Origin: Campylobacter jejuni
GTDB taxonomy: Bacteria; Campylobacterota; Campylobacteria; Campylobacterales; Campylobacteraceae
DNA length: 64,000 nucleotides
Assembly (NCBI GenBank): GCA_014305285.1
Contig: JACRSG010000006.1
Coordinates: 1-64,000 of the forward strand
Direction: 5' to 3'
Position 1 is the stretch's first letter; every line of letters starts with the position of its first letter. Position numbers and translations under genes: made by a program. Positions 1 through 8,162 of this stretch are shown here, piece after piece. Below the pieces are notes generated by a model. The model was not told where the DNA came from and did not search any database. It was given only the letters and a program-made list of their open reading frames with translations.

Positions 1-650
1 ATATTAATGCTTATGATGGATTTAGAATTTTTTTATTTTATTTATTTAAAAAATTAAAATTCTATTGGACTTTATCTTTAGAAAGAAAAGATAAGCAAAG
101 TTTATGCGAATTTTTATTTTATTCAAGAAGCTTGTATATAGTTTTATCAAGTATGAATACTATTTTAGATAAAAATTTAAGTAATATTTTGGCTTTAAAG
201 TTTAGAGATATAACGAAAAAAACTCAAGATATTTTAGCAAGTGAAAATTCAAATCAAGATTTATTGCTATTTTTAAGCGATGAAAAAATCCAAGATTTGT
301 TTAATGATTTTGATTTTTTCATAAAAGAGAATTCTTTTTATGAAGGTGATTGTAAAGATAGGTTTTTCAAACAACTTGTTGCACTGGAACTTAGAAAAAA
401 AATTATTTTATTTAGAAAAAATATACTAAAAAATTTTGATTTAGAGCTTTTTGAAAATAGCTTTTTTGAATTAGCAATATTTTTAGAATATTTTTATCGT
501 TTTTTAGAAATAAAAAATTTAAATAAACTTTATGAAAAATATTTTAAAGATAGGGATAAAAATATTTTTTCCAAAATAATCAATAATAAAAATAAATTTT
601 GCAAATTACTTAAAAAATCAAGTAAAAATTTGAAAATTTACAAAGGATGA
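1..650 (+). CDS. Hypothetical protein, 5'-truncated by the window edge
   Basis: The frame is already open at base 3 and runs without a stop to the TGA at 648-650, so this is the C-terminal part (about 215 residues) of a gene starting before the window; the TTG at 132 is therefore not the start. The visible protein is rich in Lys, Asn, Phe and Leu, with an aromatic, basic N-terminal stretch (around IFLFYLFKKLKFYW) and a mostly helical-looking remainder. I recognise no catalytic motif and no clear membrane span. Its stop lies just upstream of ubiE with no gap, so the two are probably co-transcribed. Function unknown. Confidence 0.7.
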   Translation, partial: INAYDGFRIFLFYLFKKLKFYWTLSLERKDKQSLCEFLFYSRSLYIVLSSMNTILDKNLSNILALKFRDITKKTQDILASENSNQDLLLFLSDEKIQDLFNDFDFFIKENSFYEGDCKDRFFKQLVALELRKKIILFRKNILKNFDLELFENSFFELAIFLEYFYRFLEIKNLNKLYEKYFKDRDKNIFSKIINNKNKFCKLLKKSSKNLKIYKG

Positions 651-652
651 AA

Positions 653-1360
653 ATGCAAAAACAAGAAAAAATTATAGAAATGTTTAATCAAATTGCCCCT
701 ACCTATGATAAAGCTAATAGAATTTTAAGTTTTGGAGCTGATGTAGAGTGGCGTAAAAAAGCTTGTCAAAGGGTGATGAGTTTGTATTTAAAAAAAGATT
801 TTAAAATCGCTGATATTGCTTGTGGCACAGGGGACATGATAGAGATTTGGCAAGAGAGTGCTTTAAAAATGGAAAAAAATATTTTAAATATTAAAGGCAT
901 TGATCCAAGTAGCGGTATGCTAAGTGTTGCAAAAGAAAAATTTCCAAATATCGAATTTATAGAGGCAGGGGCACAAAATTTGCCTTTAGAAAGTCAAAGT
1001 TTAGATATTTTAAGTATTAGTTATGGTATTCGCAATGTTGTAGAAAGACAAAAAGCCTTAAGCGAATTTGCTAGAGTGCTTCAAAAAGATGGTATTTTAG
1101 TAGTTTTGGAATTTACAAAAAGAGAAAAAGGCGGATTTATAGCAGCTTGTAGGGATTTTTATCTTAAAAATATTTTACCAAGCATAGGCGGGATAATCAG
1201 TAAAAATAAAAGTGCTTATGAATATTTACCAAATTCCATTGAAGGGTTTTTAAGTAAGGAAGAATTTATCTTAGAGCTTAAAAATGCTGGTTTTGAAATG
1301 CTTGATTATAAAAGTTTTAGTTTTGGCGTGAGTTCAATGTTTATAGTAAAAAAACTATGA
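653..1360 (+). CDS. ubiE: Demethylmenaquinone methyltransferase UbiE/MenG
   Basis: A class I SAM-dependent C-methyltransferase that completes menaquinone, the respiratory quinone of Campylobacter, by methylating its demethylated precursor. The family signature near the N-terminus (FNQIAPTYDKANRILSFG) is followed by SAM-binding motif I (DIACGTGDM), the acidic motif around GIDPSSGML, and the conserved SYGIRNV segment. At 235 residues it has normal length. An ATG at 647 is in frame, but the AAGG at 643-646 touches it, whereas the ATG at 653 has proper spacing, so I take 653. Its 3' end overlaps xseA by 4 bases (ATGA), indicating translational coupling. Confidence 0.93.
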   Translation: MQKQEKIIEMFNQIAPTYDKANRILSFGADVEWRKKACQRVMSLYLKKDFKIADIACGTGDMIEIWQESALKMEKNILNIKGIDPSSGMLSVAKEKFPNIEFIEAGAQNLPLESQSLDILSISYGIRNVVERQKALSEFARVLQKDGILVVLEFTKREKGGFIAACRDFYLKNILPSIGGIISKNKSAYEYLPNSIEGFLSKEEFILELKNAGFEMLDYKSFSFGVSSMFIVKKL

Positions 1361-2520
1361 CACCAACAGAATTAAATCTTAAAGCAAAGGCTTTATTAGA
1401 AACACATTTTGATGATATTATTTTAAGTGGAGAAATTTCAAAAATTACCTTGCATGGTTCAGGGCATTGGTATTTTGATTTAAAAGATGAAAGATCAAGC
1501 ATTGCTTGTGCTATGTTTAAAGGAGCTAATTTAAAAGTTGGGTTTAAACCAGCGGTGGGGGATTTTTTAGAGCTTTGTGGAAGTGTGAGCTTATATCCTG
1601 AAAGTGGTCGTTATCAATTTATCGCTACTAGTATGAAAAAATCAGGTTTTGGGGATTTAGAAGTACAGTTTTTAGCTTTAAAAGAGCGTTTGCAAAAAGA
1701 AGGACTTTTTGATTCACATTTTAAAAAATCTCTGCCAAAATTTCCTAAAAAAGTAGGTATTATTACTTCAAAAACTTCTGCTGTTTTGCAAGATATGTTA
1801 AAACTTATTCATCAAAAAGAATATTTTTTAGCAAAAATTTATCTTTTTGATGCTTTAACTCAAGGAAATAATGCCCCTTTTTCTCTTATACAAGCTTTAA
1901 AAAAAGCTGATGATATGGATTTAGATGTTCTTATTATAGCACGTGGTGGAGGAAGCAGGGAAGATCTTTTTTGTTTTAATGATGAAAATTTAGCAAGAGA
2001 GATTTTTAAAGCAAAAACCCCAATCATTTCAGCTATAGGACATGAGATTGATTATGTTATTAGTGATTTTGTTGCAGATTTTAGAGCTCCAACGCCTTCA
2101 GCTGCTATAGATACTTTGTTTTATTTTAAGTTAGATATAGAGCAAAGTTTGGATTTAATGGAGGAAAAATTAATACAACTTTGGAATCATAAAATGCAAA
2201 ATTATGAAAATTTACTTTTAAATTTAAGTAAATTTTTCAAGTTTAATTCTTTGCCAAAAATAATAGATGAAAAAATAAAACAAAGTCATAATATAGAAAA
2301 GCAATTAAATCATTTACTAGTAAATCAAATGCGTTATAATGAATTAAAATTAGAGAAATTGCAAAATGCTTATTTACAGCATGAAAATTTTTTTAATAAA
2401 AGCAAAAAGTTTATTTGTATCAGAAAAAATGGTAAAATAGCGAGTTTAGAAGATCTTAAGAGTGATGATATTGTTATTTTAAGTTCTCAAACTTCTCAAA
2501 AAGAAGCAAAAATTTTATAA
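1357..2520 (+). CDS. xseA: Exodeoxyribonuclease VII large subunit XseA
   Basis: Large subunit of exonuclease VII, a cytoplasmic nuclease that degrades single-stranded DNA from both ends in repair. At 387 residues it is slightly shorter than the E. coli protein. The N-terminal OB-fold (about residues 1-100, with GSGHWYFDLKDERSSI) is followed by the catalytic region with ARGGGSREDLFCFNDE and SAIGHEIDYVISDFVADFRAPTPSAA, both family hallmarks. The Lys-rich C-terminus is predicted helical. The start overlaps the ubiE stop by 4 bases. No xseB is visible nearby. Confidence 0.93.
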   Translation: MTPTELNLKAKALLETHFDDIILSGEISKITLHGSGHWYFDLKDERSSIACAMFKGANLKVGFKPAVGDFLELCGSVSLYPESGRYQFIATSMKKSGFGDLEVQFLALKERLQKEGLFDSHFKKSLPKFPKKVGIITSKTSAVLQDMLKLIHQKEYFLAKIYLFDALTQGNNAPFSLIQALKKADDMDLDVLIIARGGGSREDLFCFNDENLAREIFKAKTPIISAIGHEIDYVISDFVADFRAPTPSAAIDTLFYFKLDIEQSLDLMEEKLIQLWNHKMQNYENLLLNLSKFFKFNSLPKIIDEKIKQSHNIEKQLNHLLVNQMRYNELKLEKLQNAYLQHENFFNKSKKFICIRKNGKIASLEDLKSDDIVILSSQTSQKEAKIL

Positions 2521-2529
2521 GGATAGATT

Positions 2530-3606
2530 ATGAGAAAAATTAACTTCAGTGCAGGGCCATCAACTTTACCTTTAGAAATTTTAGAGCAAGCTCAAAAAGA
2601 ACTCTGTGACTATCAGGGTAAAGGTTATTCTATAATGGAAATTTCTCACCGCACAAAAGTATTTGAAGAAGTGCATTTTGGAGCACAAGAGAAGGCTAAA
2701 AAACTTTATGGATTAAATGATGATTATGAAGTATTATTTTTACAAGGTGGAGCAAGTTTGCAATTTGCTATGATTCCTATGAATTTAGCTTTAAATGGGG
2801 TTTGTGAATACGCAAATACCGGAGTTTGGACAAAAAAAGCGATTAAAGAAGCACAAATTTTAGGTGTCAATGTTAAAACCGTAGCAAGTAGCGAGGAAAG
2901 TAATTTTAATCATATTCCTAGAGTAGAATTTAGCGATAATGCTGATTATGTTTATATTTGCTCTAATAATACCATTTATGGCACTCAATATCAAAATTAT
3001 CCTAAAACTAAAGCTCCTTTGATTGTGGATGCATCGAGTGATTTTTTTTCTAAAAAAGTAGATTTTTCAAATATCGCTCTTTTTTATGGTGGAGTACAAA
3101 AAAATGCTGGAATTTCAGGTTTAAGTTGTATTTTCATCCGTAAAGATATGTTAGAAAGATCTAAAAATAAACAAATTCCTAGTATGTTAAATTATTTGAC
3201 TCATGCTGAGAATCAGTCCTTGTTTAACACGCCTCCAACTTTTGCTATTTATATGTTTAATCTTGAAATAGATTGGCTTTTAAATCAAGGTGGACTTGAT
3301 AAAGTGCATGAGAAAAATTCTCAAAAAGCTACTATGCTTTATGAATGCATTGATTTAAGTAATGGATTTTATAAAGGACACGCAGTTAAAAAGGATAGAT
3401 CTTTAATGAATGTAAGTTTTAATATTGCTAAAAATGCAGATTTAGAACCTCTTTTTGTAAAAGAAGCCGAAGAAGCTGGAATGATAGGGCTTAAAGGACA
3501 TAGAATTTTAGGAGGAATTCGTGCAAGTATTTATAATGCATTAAATTTGGATCAGGTAAAAACCTTATGTGAATTTATGAAAGAATTTCAAAGAAAATAT
3601 GTATGA
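2530..3606 (+). CDS. serC: Phosphoserine aminotransferase SerC
   Basis: PLP-dependent class V aminotransferase that converts 3-phosphohydroxypyruvate plus glutamate to phosphoserine in serine synthesis. The 358-residue protein opens with the SerC signature [10 protein letters not shown]. It has the cofactor loop [11 protein letters not shown], the Asp of VDASSDF, and the Schiff-base lysine at about residue 191 in GGVQKNAG. The C-terminus carries the family [18 protein letters not shown] segment. It lies 9 bases after xseA, and its stop overlaps the start of the broken ridA, so the genes probably form one transcript. Confidence 0.95.
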   Translation: MRKINFSAGPSTLPLEILEQAQKELCDYQGKGYSIMEISHRTKVFEEVHFGAQEKAKKLYGLNDDYEVLFLQGGASLQFAMIPMNLALNGVCEYANTGVWTKKAIKEAQILGVNVKTVASSEESNFNHIPRVEFSDNADYVYICSNNTIYGTQYQNYPKTKAPLIVDASSDFFSKKVDFSNIALFYGGVQKNAGISGLSCIFIRKDMLERSKNKQIPSMLNYLTHAENQSLFNTPPTFAIYMFNLEIDWLLNQGGLDKVHEKNSQKATMLYECIDLSNGFYKGHAVKKDRSLMNVSFNIAKNADLEPLFVKEAEEAGMIGLKGHRILGGIRASIYNALNLDQVKTLCEFMKEFQRKYV

Positions 3607-3948
3607 TAAAGCGTTTTGATGAGTGCGATAGAATGTCGCAGATTATTGTTTTTGATAAATATGTTAAAACCGCAGGACAAGTGGCTTTTAAACCTAGTGG
3701 AGATTAAAAAACAAACCAAAGAAAAGCCCTTACAGAACTTGATGCTTTGTTTGAAAAATAGGTGCAAGCAAAAGGTTCAAATTCAAATCCTGGCTGGCTA
3801 ATATGCAAAATTTTGATGCAATGAACGAAAATTTATGATTGCTTGGATTAAAAATTATCCTAAATCTGTCAGGGCTTGCGTAGGAAGTGCTTTAGTAGAG
3901 GGTTATCTAGTAGAAAATAAAGCTTTTGGAAAACTAAGAGAGAATTAA
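3603..3948 (+). pseudogene. Frameshifted RidA-family (YjgF/L-PSP) gene remnant
   Basis: RidA proteins hydrolyse reactive enamine/imine intermediates released by PLP enzymes. The ATG at 3603 overlaps the serC stop and reads about 34 residues, ending AGQVAFKPSGD, then hits a stop. The homology continues in other frames: ALTELDALFE-like sequence near 3727-3756, WLANMQNFDAMNE near 3790-3828, and RACVGSALVEGYLVE near 3870-3915 (the RidA signature with its conserved Arg). That last frame ends at the TAA at 3946-3948. At least two frameshifts and internal stops are present, so no functional protein is expected. The neighbour serC encodes a PLP enzyme, which fits the family role. The 3' end abuts convergent fabH. 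Confidence 0.82.
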
Positions 3949-4919
3949 AAATTCTCTCCTCCAAATTTTAAAAGAGCAGATCCCCAAGTAAAACCACCAC
4001 CAAAAGCATCTAGTAAGATTAGATTTCCTTTTTTAAGGCGACCTTCTTCATAGGCATCATTCATTGCCATAGGTATAGAAGCAGCTGAAGTATTGCCATA
4101 TTTTTGTACTGTAATCACACATTTTTCATCACTTAAATTGAGTTTTTCTTGAACTGCTTTAATGATGCGTAGATTAGCTTGATGAGGAATAAAAAGATCA
4201 ATTTCTTGTGCTAAAATTTTATTCTTGGCTAAAATTTCTATAACGTCATTACTAAGCGTATTTACTGCTATTTTAAAAACTTCATTGCCTTTCATTTGCA
4301 TAGAGAGTGTTTGACATAGGCTCGATTTTTGCGATCTTTGAGTCATTAAAAGTTCTCCATAATTACCATTGCTTGCAGTATGTACATCAAGGATATAATT
4401 TTGATTATCCAAGCTTACAACTCCAGCACCTGCACCATCTCCAAAGAGTATGCAAATACTTCTGTCATTATAATCCATAATGGAACTTGTTTTTTCAGAT
4501 CCTATGATTAAAACATTTTTTTTTAAACCACTTTCTACTAAAGCTTTAGCTTGCTCAAGCAAATAGATAAAACCAGAACAAGCTGCTGAAATATCAAAGG
4601 CACTAATATTTACAAGTCCTAAGTTTGAAGCAATTTTACAAGCCGTTGAGGGCATAGTAAAATAATCAGGACTTAAAGTAGCTACAAGAATAGCATCGAT
4701 ATCTTCGGGTTTTAAATTTGCTCTTTTTATAGCTTTTAGTGCAGCTTTTGTACCCAAATCGCTCGTATTCTCATCTTGACTGGCAATGCGTCTTTCTTTA
4801 ATGCCAGTACGTCTAGTAATCCATTCATCTGTGGTATCTACCATCTTTTCAAGATCAGCATTACTTAAAATTTTTTCCGGAACATAAGAAGCTATACTTT
4901 TAAGACTGGCTTTAAGCAT
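3945..4919 (-). CDS. fabH: 3-oxoacyl-ACP synthase III FabH
   Basis: Starts fatty acid chains by condensing acetyl-CoA with malonyl-ACP. The catalytic triad is visible: Cys at about 114 ([10 protein letters not shown]), His in PHQANLRI, and Asn in GNTSAAS. The C-terminal [11 protein letters not shown] is typical. The frame can be extended to 4937, but the ATG at 4919 has GGGAAA upstream and gives the usual 324 residues (MLKASLKS...), so I chose it. It overlaps plsX by a few bases. The gene is last in ndk-yceD-rpmF-plsX-fabH, a conserved arrangement that links ribosomal protein L32 with lipid synthesis. Confidence 0.95.
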   Translation of the reverse strand: MLKASLKSIASYVPEKILSNADLEKMVDTTDEWITRRTGIKERRIASQDENTSDLGTKAALKAIKRANLKPEDIDAILVATLSPDYFTMPSTACKIASNLGLVNISAFDISAACSGFIYLLEQAKALVESGLKKNVLIIGSEKTSSIMDYNDRSICILFGDGAGAGVVSLDNQNYILDVHTASNGNYGELLMTQRSQKSSLCQTLSMQMKGNEVFKIAVNTLSNDVIEILAKNKILAQEIDLFIPHQANLRIIKAVQEKLNLSDEKCVITVQKYGNTSAASIPMAMNDAYEEGRLKKGNLILLDAFGGGFTWGSALLKFGGENF

Positions 4920-5898
4920 TGTATTTCCCAAGTTCATTTTCTATAAGCTCATTGATATGAGATTGGCTAAAATTTATAGCTTGAAAAATTGCATTTTTAA
5001 TAGCCCTAGAATCACTTTTTCCATGACTTATGATTACGCAACCATTAACTCCAAGAAGAGGTGCTCCACCGTATTCTTGCCAATCTGTATGTTTTTTTAA
5101 TTTTTTAAAAGATGGTTTCATTAGTAAAGCACCTATTTTAGAAATAAATGATTGTTTTACTTCGTTTTTTAAAATCTGAAAAATAGCTGTTGCTACACCT
5201 TCACAAGCCTTTAAAATCACATTTCCATCAAAACCATCGCAGACTAAAACATCTATTTCGCCATTGAAAATATCTCTACCTTCAGCATTGCCTATAAAAT
5301 TTGGAATTTTTTTCATAAGCTGATGACTTTCTTTTGTAAGTTCATTGCCTTTACATTCTTCTTCACCATTAGAAAGCAAAGCAAGACGTGGTTTTTGAAT
5401 TTGCATGATTTCTCTAGCATAAACTTCACCCATTATGGCAAATTGAAATAAATTTTCAGCTTTGCAATCCGTATTAGCTCCAACATCTAAAAGTAAAGTT
5501 TTGCTAACAATATTTGGCATTAGAGTGGCAATAGCAGGTCTTGAAATACCCTTGAGTCTTCCAAGTCTTAATGTAGCCAAAGACATACTTGCTCCGCTAT
5601 GACCGGCTGAAACTACAGCATCTACTTTTTTTTCTTTTAACAAGTTGATAGCTTTATATATAGTTGTTTCTTTATTTTTTAAAGCATCGGTGGCATTTAC
5701 ATTCATCGAAAAAATTTCACTAGCTTCTTCGTATTGTATATATTGTTCTAATTTTTTTGGTATTAAAGGTTTTAGAATTTTAGAATTTCCCACCAAGATA
5801 GCGTTAAAAGGTTTTATTTTCAATGCTTTTAAAACGCCTTCTATAATGGGTTTTTCTCCAAAATCACCACCCATTGCATCAATGGCAATGTTAATCAT
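4912..5898 (-). CDS. plsX: Phosphate acyltransferase PlsX
   Basis: Converts acyl-ACP to acyl-phosphate, the donor used by PlsY (encoded here at 28901-29509) to begin phospholipid synthesis. The 328-residue protein starts with the family signature [14 protein letters not shown]. It also has [21 protein letters not shown], the [12 protein letters not shown] motif, and [12 protein letters not shown]. It is a peripheral membrane protein without transmembrane segments. The start lies 5 bases after the rpmF stop and the end overlaps fabH, consistent with one operon. Confidence 0.95.
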   Translation of the reverse strand: MINIAIDAMGGDFGEKPIIEGVLKALKIKPFNAILVGNSKILKPLIPKKLEQYIQYEEASEIFSMNVNATDALKNKETTIYKAINLLKEKKVDAVVSAGHSGASMSLATLRLGRLKGISRPAIATLMPNIVSKTLLLDVGANTDCKAENLFQFAIMGEVYAREIMQIQKPRLALLSNGEEECKGNELTKESHQLMKKIPNFIGNAEGRDIFNGEIDVLVCDGFDGNVILKACEGVATAIFQILKNEVKQSFISKIGALLMKPSFKKLKKHTDWQEYGGAPLLGVNGCVIISHGKSDSRAIKNAIFQAINFSQSHINELIENELGKYNA

Positions 5899-5903
5899 TG
5901 ATT

Positions 5904-6050
5904 TTAATATTCCTTGGTTGTTGGATTCGCACGGTGAGGCATTTTGTAGCTTCCATCTTTGTCTTTTACAGGCATAGGAAGACTAATTTTATAGTGAGTT
6001 CTGCGTTTAGCTGCACGAGTTTTGCTCACTCTTCTCTTTGGTACTGCCAT
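5904..6050 (-). CDS. rpmF: 50S ribosomal protein L32 (bL32)
   Basis: A 48-residue basic protein. Translating the minus strand from the ATG at 6048-6050 gives [17 protein letters not shown], then a stretch ending NPTTKEY before the TAA at 5904-5906. This matches bL32 in length and start. The four zinc-binding cysteines of some L32 proteins are absent, as in the zinc-free C- type. An AAGGAG-like site lies just upstream (complement of 6053-6062). It sits between the YceD-like gene and plsX in the usual bacterial order. Confidence 0.95.
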   Translation of the reverse strand: MAVPKRRVSKTRAAKRRTHYKISLPMPVKDKDGSYKMPHRANPTTKEY

Positions 6051-6073
6051 TTTTTCTCCTTCGTAAAATTTAA

Positions 6074-6427
6074 TTAATTATTGCAATTTATGCAATAAAA
6101 ATAATCACTCAAATAAGCTTCAAGCTCACTGATAGCAACTTCTATTAAATCAATATATCCATCAAAAAATTCTATAGTATTGCTCAATTCATTTGCTTTA
6201 TCTTTAAAAATACCATCACTTGCAAAAAGTTCTAAATTTTCTTTAATTTTAAGTTTTAATTCAGTTCCGCAACTGTCACAAGGTCTATAAATAAAACCCT
6301 GCATAATAGCATTTATTTTAATAAACTTAGGATTTATTTTTACTAAATTTCCCTCAAAAATCATATTTTCAAGATTAAGTTTAAAAGGATATTCTTTTGT
6401 GTTAATCTTAGAAAAAGGGATTTGCAT
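6074..6427 (-). CDS. YceD/DUF177-family protein, probable 23S rRNA accumulation factor
   Basis: A 117-residue soluble protein. Position directly upstream of rpmF is the strongest evidence for the DUF177/YceD family, whose members are needed for normal 23S rRNA levels. The sequence has a CDSCG pair near residue 50 and a second Cys pair at the C-terminus (YCINCNN), probably a zinc site. The central GYIDL segment fits the family's acidic region. The start directly abuts the ndk stop with no gap, so translation is likely coupled. Assignment to the family is moderately sure. Confidence 0.75.
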   Translation of the reverse strand: MQIPFSKINTKEYPFKLNLENMIFEGNLVKINPKFIKINAIMQGFIYRPCDSCGTELKLKIKENLELFASDGIFKDKANELSNTIEFFDGYIDLIEVAISELEAYLSDYFYCINCNN

Positions 6428-6841
6428 TTAGCAAATTTCATTTGGCTTAAAGAAAAATTCAATTTCTATTTTTGCGTTTTCTAAGCTATCACTTCCATGA
6501 ACAGCATTAGCATCAATACTCTCAGCAAAATCAGCTCTAATTGTTCCCGCTTTAGCTTCTTTAGGATTTGTCGCTCCCATTAAATCTCTATTTTTTAATA
6601 TGGCACCTTCTCCTTCTAGTACAGAAACAACAACAGAACCACTAATCATAAATTCAACTAAGTCTTTAAAAAAAGGTTTTTCTTTGTGAACAGCATAGAA
6701 ATTTTCAGCTTGTTCTTTGCTAAGTTGAACTTTTTTCATTGCAGCGATTCTTAAACCATTGCTTTCAAAACGATCTAAAATTTTTCCTATAACACCTTTT
6801 TTAACAGCATCAGGTTTAATTATAGATAAAGTTTTTTCCAT
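6428..6841 (-). CDS. ndk: Nucleoside diphosphate kinase Ndk
   Basis: Transfers the gamma phosphate of ATP to NDPs through a phosphohistidine. The 137-residue protein has the family start [15 protein letters not shown] and the active-site signature NAVHGSDS with the catalytic His at about residue 115. Nucleotide-binding residues are in [11 protein letters not shown] and MGATNPKEA. Length is normal. It is the first gene of the minus-strand run ndk-yceD-rpmF-plsX-fabH; its promoter should lie between it and the fdxA terminator (6842-6920). Confidence 0.97.
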   Translation of the reverse strand: MEKTLSIIKPDAVKKGVIGKILDRFESNGLRIAAMKKVQLSKEQAENFYAVHKEKPFFKDLVEFMISGSVVVSVLEGEGAILKNRDLMGATNPKEAKAGTIRADFAESIDANAVHGSDSLENAKIEIEFFFKPNEIC

Positions 6842-6920
6842 CTTTGTAATAACTCCTTAATTTTTAATAAAGCTTAAAATTATACTTGAATTTGTTTAAA
6901 GAAAGTTAAATTATTAAAAG

Positions 6921-6946
6921 AAAAAGCTAGGATTCTCTAGCTTTTT
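6921..6946 (-). terminator. Rho-independent terminator after fdxA
   Basis: A perfect 10-bp stem (AAAAAGCTAG / CTAGCTTTTT) with a 6-base loop lies 12 bases past the fdxA stop. On the minus strand it is followed by TTTTTCTTTT, a convincing U-tract, so fdxA is probably monocistronic. Confidence 0.85.
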
Positions 6947-6957
6947 AATTTTTTAAA

Positions 6958-7242
6958 TTATGCAAAAACTGGAATGTCTCCGCTTCTCATATCCGCACCA
7001 ATATTATCACGACTTGGCTGTCCTGATTCTACAGCACTCCAAACTATACATCCATCTGTTGGGCAAGCACTGGCACAAGCTGGTTGATCATTATGCCCTA
7101 CGCATTCAACGCATTTATTTGCATAAACATAATATCTATCTTCACCTTCTGGATTGTTAGCATCATCAACGATAGCACTCACTGGACACTCATCTATACA
7201 AGAACCACAAGCAATACATATATCTGTAATTTTTACAGCCAT
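6958..7242 (-). CDS. fdxA: Ferredoxin FdxA, 2x[4Fe-4S] type
   Basis: Small electron carrier of 94 residues. The first cluster motif is CIACGSCIDECP. The second has CVECVGHNDQPACASACP, with an 8-residue insertion between cysteines typical of Alvin-type ferredoxins. The gene is divergent from ahpC and has its own terminator. In C. jejuni FdxA has been linked to iron-induced expression and aerotolerance (from memory). Here a perfect 16-bp hairpin (7296-7335) lies 53 bases upstream of its start codon and could be in its leader. Confidence 0.93.
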   Translation of the reverse strand: MAVKITDICIACGSCIDECPVSAIVDDANNPEGEDRYYVYANKCVECVGHNDQPACASACPTDGCIVWSAVESGQPSRDNIGADMRSGDIPVFA

Positions 7243-7295
7243 TTTTTCTCCTTTTATAATATTTAAGATTTAAAAGATTTTAGCATAAAATTCTT

Positions 7296-7335
7296 AAATA
7301 AGGTAAATTTTGATAATCAAAAATTTACCTTATTT
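7296..7335. repeat. Perfect 16-bp inverted repeat between fdxA and ahpC
   Basis: AAATAAGGTAAATTTT (7296-7311) and its exact reverse complement (7320-7335) flank an 8-base loop. It lies upstream of both divergent genes, so it is not a normal terminator of either one. It could be a regulator-binding dyad, a structured leader of fdxA, or an early terminator in that leader. Confidence 0.8.
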
Positions 7336-7349
7336 GATAATAATTATAA
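7335..7349. promoter_or_regulatory. Candidate PerR/Fur-family box upstream of ahpC
   Basis: TGATAATAATTATAA matches the 15-bp PerR-type palindrome TTATAATnATTATAA (recalled consensus) at 14 of 15 positions. It adjoins the 16-bp hairpin and sits about 58 bases upstream of the ahpC -10 element. PerR repression of ahpC in Campylobacter is known; binding at this exact site is inferred. Confidence 0.6.
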
Positions 7350-7407
7350 CTTTCTTGAATTTTTAATATTATTTTAGATATTTAAAAAAAAATAAAGATT
7401 TAAACGA

Positions 7408-7413
7408 TATAAT
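7408..7413 (+). promoter_or_regulatory. Sigma-70 -10 element of ahpC
   Basis: TATAAT lies 37 bases before the ahpC start codon in a very AT-rich stretch. It is followed by the RBS TAGGAG at 7439-7444. No good -35 box is visible, as is usual for Campylobacter sigma-70 promoters. Confidence 0.6.
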
Positions 7414-7450
7414 TTCGTTATCAATAAAATTTATTATTTAGGAGAAAATT

Positions 7451-8047
7451 ATGATAGTTACTAAAAAAGCTTTAGATTTTACTGCTCCAGCAGTATTGGG
7501 AAACAATGAAATTGTTCAAGATTTTAATCTTTATAAAAATATAGGTTCAAAAGGAGCGGTAGTATTCTTTTATCCAAAAGATTTTACTTTTGTTTGTCCT
7601 TCAGAAATTATAGCTTTTGACAAAAGGTATCAAGAATTTAAAAACCGTGGTATTGAAGTAATTGGAATTTCAGGGGATAATGAATTCTCACATTTTGCTT
7701 GGAAAAATACTCCAGTAAATCAAGGTGGTATTGGTCAGGTTAAATTCCCACTTGTTGCTGATTTAACCAAACAGATTGCTAGAAATTTTGATGTACTTTA
7801 TGCAGAAGCAGTTGCACTCCGTGGTTCGTTTTTACTTGATGCTGACGGAACAGTTCGTCATGCTGTGATTAATGATTTACCTCTAGGTAGAAATATCGAT
7901 GAAATGTTAAGAATGGTTGATACTATGCTTTTTACAAACGAGCATGGTGAAGTTTGTCCTGCAGGATGGAATAAGGGCGATGAAGGTATGAAAGCCAATC
8001 CTAAAGGTGTGGCTGAATATCTTGGCAAAAACGAAGCTAAACTTTAA
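7451..8047 (+). CDS. ahpC: Alkyl hydroperoxide reductase AhpC (2-Cys peroxiredoxin)
   Basis: Reduces hydrogen peroxide and organic hydroperoxides. The 198-residue protein is a typical 2-Cys peroxiredoxin: the peroxidatic Cys is at about residue 49 (FTFVCPSEI) and the resolving Cys at about 169 (GEVCPAGWN). The conserved Arg is in ALRGSFLLD. No ahpF is adjacent, so another reductant such as thioredoxin is expected. The gene stands alone with its own promoter and terminator. The upstream PerR-like box fits oxidative-stress control. Confidence 0.96.
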   Translation: MIVTKKALDFTAPAVLGNNEIVQDFNLYKNIGSKGAVVFFYPKDFTFVCPSEIIAFDKRYQEFKNRGIEVIGISGDNEFSHFAWKNTPVNQGGIGQVKFPLVADLTKQIARNFDVLYAEAVALRGSFLLDADGTVRHAVINDLPLGRNIDEMLRMVDTMLFTNEHGEVCPAGWNKGDEGMKANPKGVAEYLGKNEAKL

Positions 8048-8058
8048 TTTCTTAGTGT

Positions 8059-8083
8059 AAAGCCTCTTTATGAGGCTTTTTCT
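8059..8083 (+). terminator. Rho-independent terminator after ahpC
   Basis: AAAGCCTC (8059-8066), a 5-base loop, then GAGGCTTT (8072-8079) and further T residues with one C. It sits 12 bases past the ahpC stop codon. Confidence 0.88.
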
Positions 8084-8122
8084 TCATTTTAATTCTTTAA
8101 TTGAAATTCATAAATTTTCTAC

Positions 8123-8128
8123 TATAAT
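8123..8128 (+). promoter_or_regulatory. Probable -10 element of flhB
   Basis: TATAAT lies 34 bases before the flhB start codon, after the ahpC terminator. This suggests flhB is transcribed from its own sigma-70 promoter. No -24/-12 sigma-54 motif is apparent. Confidence 0.5.
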
Positions 8129-8162
8129 TTTACATAATTAAAATTTTTATTTAGGCTAAAAT

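Noticed and set aside
132-650. TTG at 132 as start of the first gene
   Set aside because: The same frame stays open back to base 3, so the gene begins before the window.
3616-3801. 61-codon ORF after serC as a novel small gene
   Set aside because: It overlaps the recognisable RidA remnant in another frame; the apparent ORF is a by-product of the frameshifts.
5645-5977. 110-codon plus-strand ORF opposite plsX and rpmF
   Set aside because: Antisense to well-supported genes, with no RBS and no family features; many such open stretches arise opposite AT-rich coding DNA.
7296-7335. The 16-bp hairpin as a simple terminator
   Set aside because: It lies upstream of both divergent genes rather than after either, so it is reported as a regulatory or leader structure instead.
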